From a bacterium (GTDB lineage Bacteria; CLD3; SB21), in the NCBI GenBank assembly GCA_013360215.1, contig JABWCP010000008.1:110889-174888 (forward strand): 64,000 nt of DNA, in the 5' to 3' direction. The notes under the pieces were generated by a model. The model made no database searches and was not told where the DNA came from. It was given only the letters and a program-made list of their open reading frames with translations. This document shows positions 1 to 9,451 of this stretch, in pieces (within the stretch, counting starts at the first letter, position 1; every line of letters starts with the position of its first letter). A program made the position numbers and the translations under genes.

Positions 1-309
1 GTAAAAACCGTCCATGCGGATTTTACTGTGGGTTACGACTTGGTTACATCAGGACCCAACCGGTTATTTTTTAAAACAGATGGTTCTTTTTTCGTACGGG
101 AAGGCAGTTTTATTTTTGACGGACGTTTTTTTCGTCAAACAATAGGATTAGGCTACACATCGTTCATTCTTAAAAAAGTAGTTATAACGACAGAAGTAGC
201 CTTTTTGGGATTCTACTATGGCAGTCGGAAGGATCCGCCACCGAGCAAAAGACATCCCTCAGTTTTTGGCGCCGGTGAGTTAAAAATAGGCATAGGTTAT
301 AAGTTTTAA
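1..309 (+). CDS. C-terminal end of a probable outer-membrane beta-barrel protein (partial)
   Basis: The reading frame is open from base 1, so the gene begins upstream of the window; a GTG at 28 is in frame but is probably internal. The visible 102 residues alternate hydrophobic and polar residues in short strands. The chain ends in GELKIGIGYKF, with a C-terminal aromatic residue as is usual for the last strand of outer-membrane barrels recognised by BamA. I cannot name the family. The barrel assignment is inference from strand pattern and C-terminus only. Confidence 0.6.
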   Translation, partial: VKTVHADFTVGYDLVTSGPNRLFFKTDGSFFVREGSFIFDGRFFRQTIGLGYTSFILKKVVITTEVAFLGFYYGSRKDPPPSKRHPSVFGAGELKIGIGYKF

Positions 310-370
310 TTCATTTTGTTTTAGAGTTATTTTCCATGCCATTTATCAATACGCTTTACAAAGCGTACGT

Positions 371-430
371 AATCTCGCAGAGACGCAAAGCTAAATACAA
401 ATCAGAATTCTTAGCGGCTTTGCGAGAGTA
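371..430. repeat. Dispersed inverted repeat (cgcaaag / ctttgcg family), copy A
   Basis: The left arm aatctcgcagagacgcaaag (371-390) is partly complementary to the right arm, which contains ctttgcgagag (418-428), about 27 bases away. The same words recur in intergenic DNA at 25657-25745, 44922-44982 and 45082-45117. No protein is supported here: the open frame across 336-524 has no family resemblance. Confidence 0.55.
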
Positions 431-545
431 TTCGGTTTGTATTGCGCGACATCCCGTAGTCTTAGTCACGCACGCATTATACCGAAGATCACAACGATCA
501 CACCACGGGGCTGTGGTTTTTTAGAACAGAGATTCAAACCTGTAT

Positions 546-845
546 TTAAACCCAAATCATAGTTTTAATATTTTTATTCAGCTCAAGTTTCTCTTTTTTT
601 CGAATTTCGGACTTGAGCGGAAGTATGTACGTTTTGTGTTTGGTGTCAAACCATATCGCAGTTTCCCATTCCGTATTTCCGATTTTCGCCGTCGCTTTCA
701 GTCGTCCCCAACCCTCTTCCTGCCGCTTAAAGTTTTCTCTAATTTCTTTGGCCATTTTGATCGGCAGAGAAACAAAGTGCCAACCGTTGGGTGAAGGATG
801 TTGCCAGGTTTTGGCTGAAAATTCGTATTTGATTTTACCGTTCAT
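546..845 (-). CDS. DUF1905 domain protein
   Basis: A 99-residue protein of unknown function, full length for a stand-alone DUF1905 domain. The visible family features are the N-terminal FSAKTWQHPSPNGWHFVSLP stretch, the following KEIRENF helix, the WGRLKATAKIGNTEW strand pair and the YILPLKSEIRKKE end. DUF1905 often occurs with YdeI/OmdA-type domains, but none is fused here. The start is ATG at 845. It stands alone between a repeat-bearing gap and a lipoprotein gene of the same strand. Family call good, function unknown. Confidence 0.75.
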   Translation of the reverse strand: MNGKIKYEFSAKTWQHPSPNGWHFVSLPIKMAKEIRENFKRQEEGWGRLKATAKIGNTEWETAIWFDTKHKTYILPLKSEIRKKEKLELNKNIKTMIWV

Positions 846-1009
846 AGTCTGATTTCGATTAGGGTATAAGATATATGCTGACGATTTTGGGTTTGGTGAT
901 CGCGCGAAGGTTCAAAGCACCCATCGTAAAATGAATCCATAGAAGACCGGATAACAACCGACACAAACCGCCGTATTAGATCAATTCTGATTCTAAAATA
1001 TCTATGACT

Positions 1010-1897
1010 TCATTTGCAGATTATATGAGGGTCATTGTATGTTTTTTTACCGATCCATAAATCATGAGGTAATACATCCCATATCAAGTGCAAATGTCTG
1101 GCTTGAACATCATCTATATCGCCCTGATATTCCCAAAATCCATAATCAAAAGTACCTTGATCCGGATGCGAAACAACTAAATCACCATTAGTATAAACGC
1201 ACTGACAACCACTATTCTTACCTGTGCCTCGATATGAATTATTAAAAAGTCCATGATAAAACCAACCTTTTATTCCTTCTTTTACCCAGGTATTACCCTC
1301 ACAGTCTTTACCGTTTTCCGGTTCTTTCATCGGGCACTTATTATATGAATTTCTGCCCAAATCGCCGCTCTTTTTAAGATGATATACATTTACGGTAAAA
1401 TCACCGCTATTATTCGAATAGTCTACATCATTAATTTCAAAAGAAATATTTCCTGAAGTGTCTGAAAAAAAATACAGACACGGTAAATAGTTACCGTCCG
1501 TCAGCTTTGCAAAATCTACCAACTGATAATAAATCGGATGGCGAAACAGTGAAATGGTTGTCATGCCATGATCTTTTCCGGCAACCAATGTAACTACCGA
1601 ACCGTGTTTGTAGTTATACTTATTTTGCTTTGAGTATCCTGAAATGCCGTCACCATTGGTAAGGCCACCGTCCGAGCCAAGATGTATCGCACCTAAAACT
1701 TCAATGAAGACAAAATCTCCTCGCTCAACCGAAATACCCGTTTCAATCGGTACGCCAGAACTGCCATTTATTTGAAAAGAGTGCGTTTGGTAGTTTTCAT
1801 TGGACAATCCTTGCACATGTAAAAGTACTCTTTTTTGATGAGCACAGGATGAAAGTGTCAAAATAGACAAATAGAGAGTAATGATCTTTTTCGTCAT
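1010..1897 (-). CDS. Lipoprotein with a PA-IL (LecA)-like carbohydrate-binding domain
   Basis: The N-terminus is a lipoprotein signal (hydrophobic run, then LTLSSC, Cys18 as lipid site), so the 295-residue protein is probably anchored in the outer membrane. Residues about 45-175 resemble the galactose-binding PA-IL/LecA-like fold: IETGISVERGDFVFIEVLG near the start and the closing strand FEINDVDYSNNSGDFTVNVY, whose N-D...N-S-G pattern matches the calcium and sugar loop of that family. The C-terminal 110 residues are Cys- and Trp-rich and not recognised. Role in glycan binding is inference. It is monocistronic, transcribed away from acs. Confidence 0.55.
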   Translation of the reverse strand: MTKKIITLYLSILTLSSCAHQKRVLLHVQGLSNENYQTHSFQINGSSGVPIETGISVERGDFVFIEVLGAIHLGSDGGLTNGDGISGYSKQNKYNYKHGSVVTLVAGKDHGMTTISLFRHPIYYQLVDFAKLTDGNYLPCLYFFSDTSGNISFEINDVDYSNNSGDFTVNVYHLKKSGDLGRNSYNKCPMKEPENGKDCEGNTWVKEGIKGWFYHGLFNNSYRGTGKNSGCQCVYTNGDLVVSHPDQGTFDYGFWEYQGDIDDVQARHLHLIWDVLPHDLWIGKKTYNDPHIICK

Positions 1898-2269
1898 GCA
1901 GGTTTCGTTGAATTTATATTATAAGAAAGCAGTTATATCAAAAAATTAAAACCTCTGGCCTGCATATTGCGTTTGTAAAAAATGGATGATATAAAAAATC
2001 GGTTCGCTATATATAAATTGGCAATTTCTTTATACAAAAAATAGTTCAATTTTTGTGAGATTAACTGTAAAATTTTTCCCGGCATCTTTTTTGAATGCAC
2101 TGAAATCTGTCAGTTATCTCCATTCCGCAAAGGATTTCGGCTCATAACTTTCTTATATAGTTACGTCGAATTTTTTTATCCAAAAAACTTGGATTCGTAA
2201 TAAGAACCGTTAAATTTATAGCATTCATCTATTGAATCCCATCACGAGCAAGCCCACAGGAGAAGCATT
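1898..2269. other. Divergent intergenic region between the lectin-like lipoprotein and acs
   Basis: AT-rich DNA that must hold the promoters of both flanking genes. The only clear signal is the acs ribosome binding site, aggaga at 2258-2263, about 6 bases before ATG. I see no convincing -35/-10 pair, hairpin or small gene. Confidence 0.5.
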
Positions 2270-4180
2270 ATGAATACCGGCAACAATAAACCCATATCCA
2301 ATCAGGAAATGTACCATCCTTCCAATGACGTCATCGCCAATGCGCATATCAAAGATTATGAAACGCTGTACCGACGTTCCGTCACGGACCGCGAAGGTTT
2401 TTGGGCCGAAGAGGCCGGAAAACTCGAGTGGTATAAATCGTGGGACCGCGTACTCGATGACAGTAAAAAGCCTTTTTACAAATGGTTTACCGGCGGTAAA
2501 ACAAACATCATTCTCAACGCGATTGATCGGCATTTGAGAGACTGGCGCCGAAACAAATTAGCCATCATCTGGGAAGGCGAACCCGGCGATGTGCGAACCT
2601 ATTCCTATCATGCACTCAATCGCGAAGTATCCAAGTTTGCCAACGTCCTCAAAAGCATGGGCGTACGCAAAGGCGAAATCGTGACGATCTATATGCCGCA
2701 AATACCGGAACTTGTTTTCGCTATGCTGGCATGCGCCAAAATCGGCGCTGCGCACAGCGTGGTGTATGGCGGCTTTAGCGTGGAAGCATTGGCCGCTCGG
2801 ATCGAAGATGCTAAGAGCCGCGTACTCGTTACGGCCGACGGCGGATGGCGGCGCGGAAAAATCAACGATCTCAAAACCATCGCCGACGAAGCCATCAAAC
2901 GTTCCCCCACGATCGAGGTATGTATCTGTGTCAAGCGCACCGGCCATGAAGTGCGCATGGAAAACGATCGCGATTTCTGGTACCACGACCTGATGAGTTT
3001 GCCCATCGCCAATCCCAAGTGCCCTACCGAAGTCATGGACGCCGAAGATATGCTTTTCATCCTTTACACGTCCGGTACGACCGGGAAACCCAAAGGTTTG
3101 GTGCATACGCACGGCGGCTACTCCGTATATACATCCACGACCCACCGGTACGTTTTTGATATCAAAGACGAAGACCGCTGGTGGTGTGCCGCCGATCCCG
3201 GATGGATCACGGGTCACAGCTACATCGTCTACGCGCCGTTGATCAACGGTGCGACGGTCATGATGTACGAAGGCGCACCCAATCATCCGTACCCCAACCG
3301 CTGGTGGCAGATCATCGAAAAATACGGTATCAGCATTCTCTACACTTCACCCACGGCGATCCGCGGTCTGATGCGGTTTGGCGAACAATGGCCCAAACGT
3401 CACGACCTGAGTACGCTCCGGCTGTTGGGGTCGGTCGGCGAGCCGATCAATCCCGAAGCGTGGAAATGGTATTATCGTAATATCGGACAAGAGCGCTGCC
3501 CGATCATGGACACGTGGTGGCAGACAGAGACCGGCGGCTTTATGGTAACACCGCTCCCGGTAATTCCGCTCAAACCCGGCTCCGCAACAAAACCCTTTTT
3601 TGGAAATGAAATCGCCGTCGTGGATGATCACGGCAAAGAAGTCGCGGCAGGCGAAGAAGGTAAACTGATCATCAAATCACCGTGGCCGGGTATGGCACGT
3701 ACGATCCTCGGAGATCCCGCACGCTTTGTGGAAACGTATTGGAAAGAATTTGAAAAACAAGGTTGGTACAAAGCGGGCGATTCGGCCCGTCTCGACGAAG
3801 ACGGCTATCTTTGGGTGATCGGACGCATTGATGACGTGATCAAAGTCAGTGGATATCGCCTCGGAACGGCCGAAATCGAAAGTGCGTTAGTAAGCCATCC
3901 GGCTGTCTCGGAAGCTGCGGCTATCGGGCTTCCGCATGAAGTCAAAGGTCAAGCTATATACAGCTATGTGATCCTGCGCGCCGGACAGACGCCGAGCAAA
4001 GAACTCGAAGAGACGCTCAAAGAACATGTCGCCAAAGAAATCGGTCCGATCGCGCGGCCGGAGAGCGTTACGTTTCTGGATGTGCTGCCTAAAACGCGCA
4101 GCGGCAAGATCATGCGCCGCGTACTCAAAGCCCGCGCTTTGGGCTTAAATGAAGGCGATGTGTCCACGTTAGAGGAATAA
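2270..4180 (+). CDS. acs: Acetyl-CoA synthetase
   Basis: Makes acetyl-CoA from acetate, ATP and CoA through acetyl-AMP; cytoplasmic. The 636 residues are a normal full length. Visible motifs: the acetyl-CoA synthetase N-terminal cap (FWAEEAGKLEWYKSWD), the P-loop-like YTSGTTGKPKG adenylation motif, the TWWQTETGG motif of the acetate and AMP pocket, the hinge GRIDDVIKVSGYRLGTAEIE, and the catalytic lysine K613 in TRSGKIMRR, the site that is acetylated to switch off the enzyme in other bacteria. An aggaga ribosome binding site sits 6 bases upstream. No acetyltransferase or deacetylase partner lies next to it. Confidence 0.97.
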   Translation: MNTGNNKPISNQEMYHPSNDVIANAHIKDYETLYRRSVTDREGFWAEEAGKLEWYKSWDRVLDDSKKPFYKWFTGGKTNIILNAIDRHLRDWRRNKLAIIWEGEPGDVRTYSYHALNREVSKFANVLKSMGVRKGEIVTIYMPQIPELVFAMLACAKIGAAHSVVYGGFSVEALAARIEDAKSRVLVTADGGWRRGKINDLKTIADEAIKRSPTIEVCICVKRTGHEVRMENDRDFWYHDLMSLPIANPKCPTEVMDAEDMLFILYTSGTTGKPKGLVHTHGGYSVYTSTTHRYVFDIKDEDRWWCAADPGWITGHSYIVYAPLINGATVMMYEGAPNHPYPNRWWQIIEKYGISILYTSPTAIRGLMRFGEQWPKRHDLSTLRLLGSVGEPINPEAWKWYYRNIGQERCPIMDTWWQTETGGFMVTPLPVIPLKPGSATKPFFGNEIAVVDDHGKEVAAGEEGKLIIKSPWPGMARTILGDPARFVETYWKEFEKQGWYKAGDSARLDEDGYLWVIGRIDDVIKVSGYRLGTAEIESALVSHPAVSEAAAIGLPHEVKGQAIYSYVILRAGQTPSKELEETLKEHVAKEIGPIARPESVTFLDVLPKTRSGKIMRRVLKARALGLNEGDVSTLEE

Positions 4181-4405
4181 TCGAAAACGGTTTAGTGCAT
4201 GGCGATAAAGTTTTGGGGTAGGAAATTAATATTTGAATTACAGATTTCCGGATAGAGCGTAGGGACGGTTCGAGGACTGATGAGAATGCCGAATATGATG
4301 CAATAACTTTCGTTAAAATCGTATTAGACACGAAATATTCGTGTTAATCAACCATAGAATTACACGTACGATCAAAAGGGGTTTTCAGTTTACAACTCAC
4401 AGTTC

Positions 4406-5371
4406 TTATAAGTTTATCATCCAGTCACAAATAGCCGTAAGTTGATCGTCATTTGTCAAATTAGCGGTACCGTTCAACGTGCCTGTTTGAAGTTGTTTGT
4501 ATATCTCAATTGCCATTGCATTTTCGATAGCGGCGCCGATAAAAAAAGTTTGTGGATTCAATTTTTTCTTTTTAAAACTTGTCCGAATTCTATTGAGTGC
4601 TGAGTTTGCAGTTTTCCAATGCTCATCAGCACCCGCTGGATCAATACCTCCTTTTAATTCTCCCAACGCAATGAATTTGCCTGGTTGACGAATGATGGAT
4701 TGATTATCGTCTTTTAATTCTTCTACCTTCGCCTGAAGGATTGAGACGTCAACGTTTTTATTCACCAACGGAATATTAGTATTAAGCACCATAAGACGAT
4801 CTTGATTCTTTTTCCAGTAGATTGCTTTGATGCGTTTCTCAACGTTGGCATCCTCTTGAGGTTTATCGAGCCAAGTATTTGTATGGCTATCTTTCCATTT
4901 GTATTTGATACCTGAAAGATTGAAAACTGAAATCAGGGATCTTAAAAACTTTCTTTCGCCAAGGGAACCAGCAAGATTTCTCGCTTTACCTCCAAGTGCA
5001 TCGCCCTTAGTAAGTAAATATCGGTATACCAATTCGTCAATGAATCCTTTCCCTGCTGGCTCTAGAAATTTCTCAATCAGACCATTGATAGCAATAGTTC
5101 TGTCATCATCATTCAAATAATTCAATGATTTATCAGAAAGGCCCGACGCAGTAAGTAGTCCAGCCCTTAAATCTTTTACTTTCAAAAGATCTTTTGGTTC
5201 TTTCACTTGTGAAGACAATGCTTTCAACGCTTTCGCTTCTTCGATGTAGGGAACGGCAATGTAGTTTTTCTCTAACGCCATTGCGATAAAGCCTGCCCGG
5301 GTTTCTTCTTTTGAAGTGATTAAATCGACAGCAGATTTAATGATTGAGTTTTTTATTAGTTTTTTTGCCAT
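4406..5371 (-). CDS. Type II restriction endonuclease, AvaI/BsoBI family
   Basis: Predicted to cut CYCGRG, the site of AvaI and BsoBI. From ATG at 5371 (MAKKL) it is 321 residues, close to BsoBI. The family-specific block LLTKGDALGGKARNLAGSLG is present, and the catalytic ExK is E238-L-K240 in GELKGGIDPAGADEHWKTA, with H251 beyond it. In BsoBI, as I recall it, the matching residues are E240, K242 and H253, an even offset of two. D208 (NKNVDVSIL) is a candidate for the third acidic ligand. It overlaps the end of the methyltransferase gene, so the two are co-transcribed, methylase first. A start at 5383 (MCLPMAKKL) is possible. It looks intact. Confidence 0.9.
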   Translation of the reverse strand: MAKKLIKNSIIKSAVDLITSKEETRAGFIAMALEKNYIAVPYIEEAKALKALSSQVKEPKDLLKVKDLRAGLLTASGLSDKSLNYLNDDDRTIAINGLIEKFLEPAGKGFIDELVYRYLLTKGDALGGKARNLAGSLGERKFLRSLISVFNLSGIKYKWKDSHTNTWLDKPQEDANVEKRIKAIYWKKNQDRLMVLNTNIPLVNKNVDVSILQAKVEELKDDNQSIIRQPGKFIALGELKGGIDPAGADEHWKTANSALNRIRTSFKKKKLNPQTFFIGAAIENAMAIEIYKQLQTGTLNGTANLTNDDQLTAICDWMINL

Positions 5372-6792
5372 AGGTAAACACATTTACGGACTTCAGTTCT
5401 TCCAAAGCTTCCCATTTGTTGGCTACTATTGCCTTTACCTTTGGGTAACACAAAAATCTTATTTATTTTGAAACCAAAGTTTTCTGCAAACTCCGATAGA
5501 ATTAAGTCAACAGGAATTTCTTCTCCCCCATAACGAACATTATCATTCACCATTACACAATAACCACCGCTTTTTGTAACCCTAGCCATTTCATAAATCA
5601 CAAAACACATTTCAAGAAAATAATTTCTCACCATTCTTGTAATGTTCGCATTGTTGAGTTTATCCAACTTATTTAGCTCACCAAGGACAGAATTTATTTC
5701 GGACATCGCGTTACAGTTTTTATAAACATCCATTACTCGGTAAAAAGTCTCTTCTTTGCCAAGCGACGAATAAATTCGACTTAAGAAATCTATTTTTTCT
5801 TTGTTCTCTACTGTACAAGACAACATTGCTTGCCGCAGATTACGAACCTGCTCACTGCTATTCCCAAGGTAAACCAACTCTAATGCGTATGTCCTCGTGT
5901 AATCGTAACGATTGCAGTAGGGAGGCGAAGTGACAATGAAATCAAAAAAATCTTCATTGAGTTTCGGAAGTTCTTCCAAACACGAACCTGCAGTAATTTT
6001 AACAGGATGTGATTTGTGTCTATTATCACTCCTATTGTAAGGATTCTGCTCAAACAAATTTATTGGCTGGCTTGGTAAAAGATCAGAAACTATTTGATTG
6101 AGTTTGTGCTTGAGTGCTTCATCGAAAGAGAGTATTCTTCCCTTATCAAAGGGTTTACCAAAAAGGTTCCTCTTGCTACGATAATCCCAACGCAAATACT
6201 GTCCGTCTTTTCTGGTGAAGCTTATCTCCTCTAAAACGGAGAAAGCAGCAAAGCGTAAAACTGTTTGCGTTTTTTGGTCTTTAATTTTTGAACAATAGCT
6301 TAAAAATTTATTTAGTAGAATTTCCGTTTCATCCGCAAAAGCATCTTTGGTAATCGAAATGTGATTTATATGGATTTCGTAATTCTCAATCTTTGCAAGC
6401 TCCTTCCAAAGATCCCCTACTGTTGAACGAAGTGTATCAATATCAATACCCTTTAACGCTTCCCTTGTCTCCATTACGAAAACACCTACCGGAAGAATTT
6501 CGATTCCATAAGATTCCCAACCAAGCTCCTGTCCACCAAAAAGTGTTGTTCCTGCACCAGCAAATGGATCTAAAAGTTTACCCGGCTTCTTTGCATATTC
6601 TGTCAAAAAGTATTTGACAAGCGATGAAGAAAAACCTTCTTTATATTTGAACCAACGATATATCGGTTCTTCTTTGTTCGCCTGAAAACTAACTACTTTC
6701 CGATTTAGGTGATAAGCTGTTTCTAACCTGTCGACAAATCGACTGTGTAAAAGTTGGCGTTCAGTCGGTAATAATTCTTCTGTTAATGTCAT
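5356..6792 (-). CDS. DNA methyltransferase of the AvaI/BsoBI-type RM system
   Basis: Protects the host from the nuclease encoded immediately downstream. At 478 residues it carries SAM-binding motif I as DPFAGAGTT (from D75) and catalytic motif IV as S289-P-P-Y292. An SPPY motif usually marks amino-methylation, most often N4-cytosine. The order motif I, long insert, motif IV puts the target-recognition region between them. A late VMVNDNVRYGGEEIPVD block resembles the C-terminal conserved region of SPPY methylases. The gene precedes and overlaps the nuclease gene, so the methylase is made first. The codon usage looks more AT-rich than in acs next door, consistent with acquisition. Confidence 0.88.
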   Translation of the reverse strand: MTLTEELLPTERQLLHSRFVDRLETAYHLNRKVVSFQANKEEPIYRWFKYKEGFSSSLVKYFLTEYAKKPGKLLDPFAGAGTTLFGGQELGWESYGIEILPVGVFVMETREALKGIDIDTLRSTVGDLWKELAKIENYEIHINHISITKDAFADETEILLNKFLSYCSKIKDQKTQTVLRFAAFSVLEEISFTRKDGQYLRWDYRSKRNLFGKPFDKGRILSFDEALKHKLNQIVSDLLPSQPINLFEQNPYNRSDNRHKSHPVKITAGSCLEELPKLNEDFFDFIVTSPPYCNRYDYTRTYALELVYLGNSSEQVRNLRQAMLSCTVENKEKIDFLSRIYSSLGKEETFYRVMDVYKNCNAMSEINSVLGELNKLDKLNNANITRMVRNYFLEMCFVIYEMARVTKSGGYCVMVNDNVRYGGEEIPVDLILSEFAENFGFKINKIFVLPKGKGNSSQQMGSFGRTEVRKCVYLWQKN

Positions 6793-6850
6793 TGCGCGAG
6801 GATACGTTCTTTCTTTTTTAGTTTTAAATCGGTTCCCTACATTAGGTTCA

Positions 6851-6883
6851 ATTCAATTGAATAATCAAGTATATTACTAGTAA
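6851..6883. promoter_or_regulatory. Two short palindromes upstream of the AvaI-type methyltransferase gene
   Basis: ATTCAATTGAAT (6851-6862) and TTACTAGTAA (6874-6883) are perfect palindromes 60-90 bases before the methylase start, in AT-rich DNA that probably holds the RM promoter. No controller gene is present in this system, so any binding protein would be encoded elsewhere. AT-rich palindromes arise by chance easily. Confidence 0.25.
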
Positions 6884-7042
6884 AACATAGAATACGTATA
6901 AATTGTATATTTCCTAATTAAAAAGGTAGTCTCTTTTTTCAAGAGAAAAACTAATAAAGCTCATGATGACATAACTTCACAGAATTGATTATACATAATT
7001 GACAGGAAATACACCCGCACCAGTATTCAAAACGCCTCCACC

Positions 7043-7561
7043 CTAACGTTTCATCCAATCTTCCCGCTTCAGTTCATACACAAAGCAGTCATCTTCTCCG
7101 AATCGTTGTTCGCGTACAAAACGAAATCCCAGACGTTCGTAAAACCGGTGCGCCCGGACGTTATCCGCCAGCGGGTCTATGATCACGGTATGCACATCCT
7201 CTTCGGTAAAACAGCGTTCGATGGCCTGGTGCATCATCGCAGTTCCATAACCTTTGCTCAGATTTTCGGCTTCGCCGATCCATATATCAAGCGCACGATA
7301 GCCACTACCGATCGCACCCCAGTATTGGGTTTCTTCCCGTTGCGGATCAATGATCTGTATAAAGCCGATAGGTTTCCCGTCAAGCTCGGCGATGAGCTGT
7401 TCCCGCCACGACGGTTCGCGCTGCAGTTCCTCTTCCCAGTGCCAGTCATCGTTGGGATCGGACTCTATGACGTGCGGCTGTTCATCCCAAAACCGGAGGA
7501 TAATCGAATCCGCAGAAGTCGCTTTTCTCAGCGTGACGTATTTTCGTTGGTGATCCGTCAT
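7043..7561 (-). CDS. GNAT N-acetyltransferase, AAC(6')-like (Acetyltransf_8 type)
   Basis: Transfers acetyl from acetyl-CoA to an amine. From ATG at 7561 (MTDHQRKY) it is 172 residues; the open frame extends to 7642, but those extra residues look non-homologous. Features of the AAC(6')-I branch of GNAT are the RALDIWIGEAENLSKGYGT segment, with the pyrophosphate-binding loop as LSKGYGTAMM, the IIDPLADNVRAHRFYERLGF block, and an acidic, Trp-rich middle (DPNDDWHWEEEL). Aminoglycosides are the known substrate of some relatives, but chromosomal members often have other substrates, so resistance is not implied. Confidence 0.75.
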   Translation of the reverse strand: MTDHQRKYVTLRKATSADSIILRFWDEQPHVIESDPNDDWHWEEELQREPSWREQLIAELDGKPIGFIQIIDPQREETQYWGAIGSGYRALDIWIGEAENLSKGYGTAMMHQAIERCFTEEDVHTVIIDPLADNVRAHRFYERLGFRFVREQRFGEDDCFVYELKREDWMKR

Positions 7562-7657
7562 AGCTAAGGACGATAAAGTAAATAACGAATGGTGTGGACG
7601 CTGATTGTGCAGCAACCACACCTGAATTAAAAAATAAACCAAATCGGATATGTGAAG

Positions 7658-8173
7658 TTACGGAATTATCGGTTGGAAATACAGTATGTTTTCATCCTGA
7701 TGGATGGTACCCGCCTCTGTTTTTTTGTAACCGTGCGTTTCACGGTATTTGCTCAAAGCGGCATCCACTTTGATGTATCCGACCAAATACGACATCGGAT
7801 TTCGGTAAGGAAAACCGGTCGTCATACAGCGCTGTTCCGGAATATATCGGTATTTTAAAAGCGAGTCTGTGGTGATAATCGCCTCCACGCGTGCATCGTC
7901 GGCCATGAAACCAATGTGATTGGGCTTCTGGTCGGTAAAATAAATATCGAGCGGCGCAATATTTGTAAAACCATTGTTGGTCAATAAAAGCCGCAATTCG
8001 GTCGTTATCTTTCCGACCTCTCTGGCATCCGTTCCGTGCATCTCTTTGTAAATAAAATGATACGGACCAATACGCTGCTCACGTATGGTAATGGATACAA
8101 AAACGCCCATATAAACTGCATAAATCGCCAATCCCGATACGACAACCGCACCGATAATGAGTAAAATTTTCAT
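7658..8173 (-). CDS. Membrane-anchored GyrI-like small-molecule-binding domain protein
   Basis: One N-terminal membrane helix (about residues 3-27) is followed by a soluble domain beginning VSITIREQRIGPYHFIYKEM, the first strand pattern of GyrI/SOUL-like effector-binding domains, and ending in ...GTIHQDENILYFQPI. The 171-residue length fits one helix plus one GyrI domain. Such domains bind hydrophobic or cationic ligands in regulators and stand-alone proteins. No DNA-binding part is present here. It lies between a GNAT gene and an AraC regulator on the same strand, but gaps of about 90 bases do not force an operon. Confidence 0.55.
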   Translation of the reverse strand: MKILLIIGAVVVSGLAIYAVYMGVFVSITIREQRIGPYHFIYKEMHGTDAREVGKITTELRLLLTNNGFTNIAPLDIYFTDQKPNHIGFMADDARVEAIITTDSLLKYRYIPEQRCMTTGFPYRNPMSYLVGYIKVDAALSKYRETHGYKKTEAGTIHQDENILYFQPIIP

Positions 8174-8263
8174 AACACCCTTTAATGTTTGATAAAAAAA
8201 GAAAATGATCGGGTAAAATAATCTCTTTATCGGCGGGAATCGCTCAACTTTATAAAGTCGGAC

Positions 8264-9400
8264 TCAATTTTGAGGTTTATTCAGGCTTTTTTTATACTCC
8301 AGCGGGGTAATTCCTTCAAATTTTTTGAATACGGCATTGAATGTAGATTTACTGTTGAAACCGGATTCTAGCGCTATGCCTAATAATGTCATTGTGTTTA
8401 CATCCGGTTGTGCCAAACGACGTTTGAACTCAGCGATACGTAGTGTATTGATATGATCAAAAAAATTATGCCCGTAGTGCTGATTGATCAGCTGCGATAC
8501 AAGATGCGGCGAGGCATTTATTTTTTTGGCAACATCGGCTAATTTTAAATCGGGTTGCAAATACATTTTTTCATCATCAAATGCGCTGCGAATAGCTTCC
8601 GTATATTCGGACATTTCCTCTGAACTTAGAACGACGTTTTTGTATTTTTGGGTAAATCCGCCGGTAACCGCATCGGGATTATTAAATCCGTAATACATCG
8701 CAAAATACATGATCGCCGATAAAGCCAACGTGTAAGCATAATTAGCATCCGGCGAAAACACCCCGCTATAGAACACCTGTATCACCAACCCCGAAACCAG
8801 TATCAGGTACGCACAAAAAAAGCCGATGAGGAATTTAATCCATTTTAATCGTCCGGTAATATCCTCCTGATACATGCGATCAAGCAGTTGTTGCTTTTCT
8901 ATGCGAACAGAACGCAAAGACAAAAGCATATACGTCGTAAAATGAATCACCTGTAAAACGAAGATCACGTAGTCTATGACCCGTAACGGCAAGTGGCCCG
9001 AAATAAAAACCTCGATAAATGCAACTTTGGCCCGGTGACCTAAAAACCAAAGCGGCCACGATACTCCGCAAAACAATAAATAAGGCACGCAATGAAGCGA
9101 CTGGATTTTTGATATCTCGAACTCCGCATCCGTGAGGCTGCGGCTGTATAACCACATCAGTGGCCCAAAAAGAAGCATGAATCCGTTTGAAATGCCAAAG
9201 AAATGAGAAAATGCCGTGTACGCGCCTGAAGCGATAAAAAGATATTCGGCATTCGCCAGTATCAACAGTATGAATATGACAAAAAGAATACGTGCCGAGC
9301 CAGAGCGCCGCAACTTGCCCGCCGTCAGTATCGTAAAAAAAATACCATGTGCCGTGCTGATCAAAAGTAAAAAACTTACCATAGTGAGCGAAATTTGCAT
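8264..9400 (-). CDS. AraC-family transcriptional regulator with N-terminal multi-pass membrane domain
   Basis: The first ~240 of 378 residues contain about seven hydrophobic helices (the first starts SLTMVSFLLLISTAHGIFF). The C-terminal ~100 residues are a typical AraC double helix-turn-helix: ASPHLVSQLINQHYGHNF, then the second HTH LLGIALESGFNSKSTFNAVF, then KKFEGITPLEYKKSL. This architecture is common in Bacteroidota-like genomes and implies a membrane-tethered regulator sensing an external or membrane signal. Targets are unknown; the GyrI-like gene downstream on the same strand is one candidate. Start ATG at 9400. Confidence 0.85.
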   Translation of the reverse strand: MQISLTMVSFLLLISTAHGIFFTILTAGKLRRSGSARILFVIFILLILANAEYLFIASGAYTAFSHFFGISNGFMLLFGPLMWLYSRSLTDAEFEISKIQSLHCVPYLLFCGVSWPLWFLGHRAKVAFIEVFISGHLPLRVIDYVIFVLQVIHFTTYMLLSLRSVRIEKQQLLDRMYQEDITGRLKWIKFLIGFFCAYLILVSGLVIQVFYSGVFSPDANYAYTLALSAIMYFAMYYGFNNPDAVTGGFTQKYKNVVLSSEEMSEYTEAIRSAFDDEKMYLQPDLKLADVAKKINASPHLVSQLINQHYGHNFFDHINTLRIAEFKRRLAQPDVNTMTLLGIALESGFNSKSTFNAVFKKFEGITPLEYKKSLNKPQN

Positions 9401-9451
9401 ACGTCAGCACATAAGTTGGTTATACATTGCGAAACAATATTTGTATTTCAG

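Noticed and set aside
336-524. 62-residue open frame on the plus strand
   Set aside because: It runs through a copy of the cgcaaag/ctttgcg repeat and has no family resemblance or ribosome binding site.
7043-7561. Reading the GNAT protein as an aminoglycoside-resistance gene
   Set aside because: The fold matches the AAC(6')-like branch, but substrate cannot be read from sequence and it stands among chromosomal genes with no mobile element.
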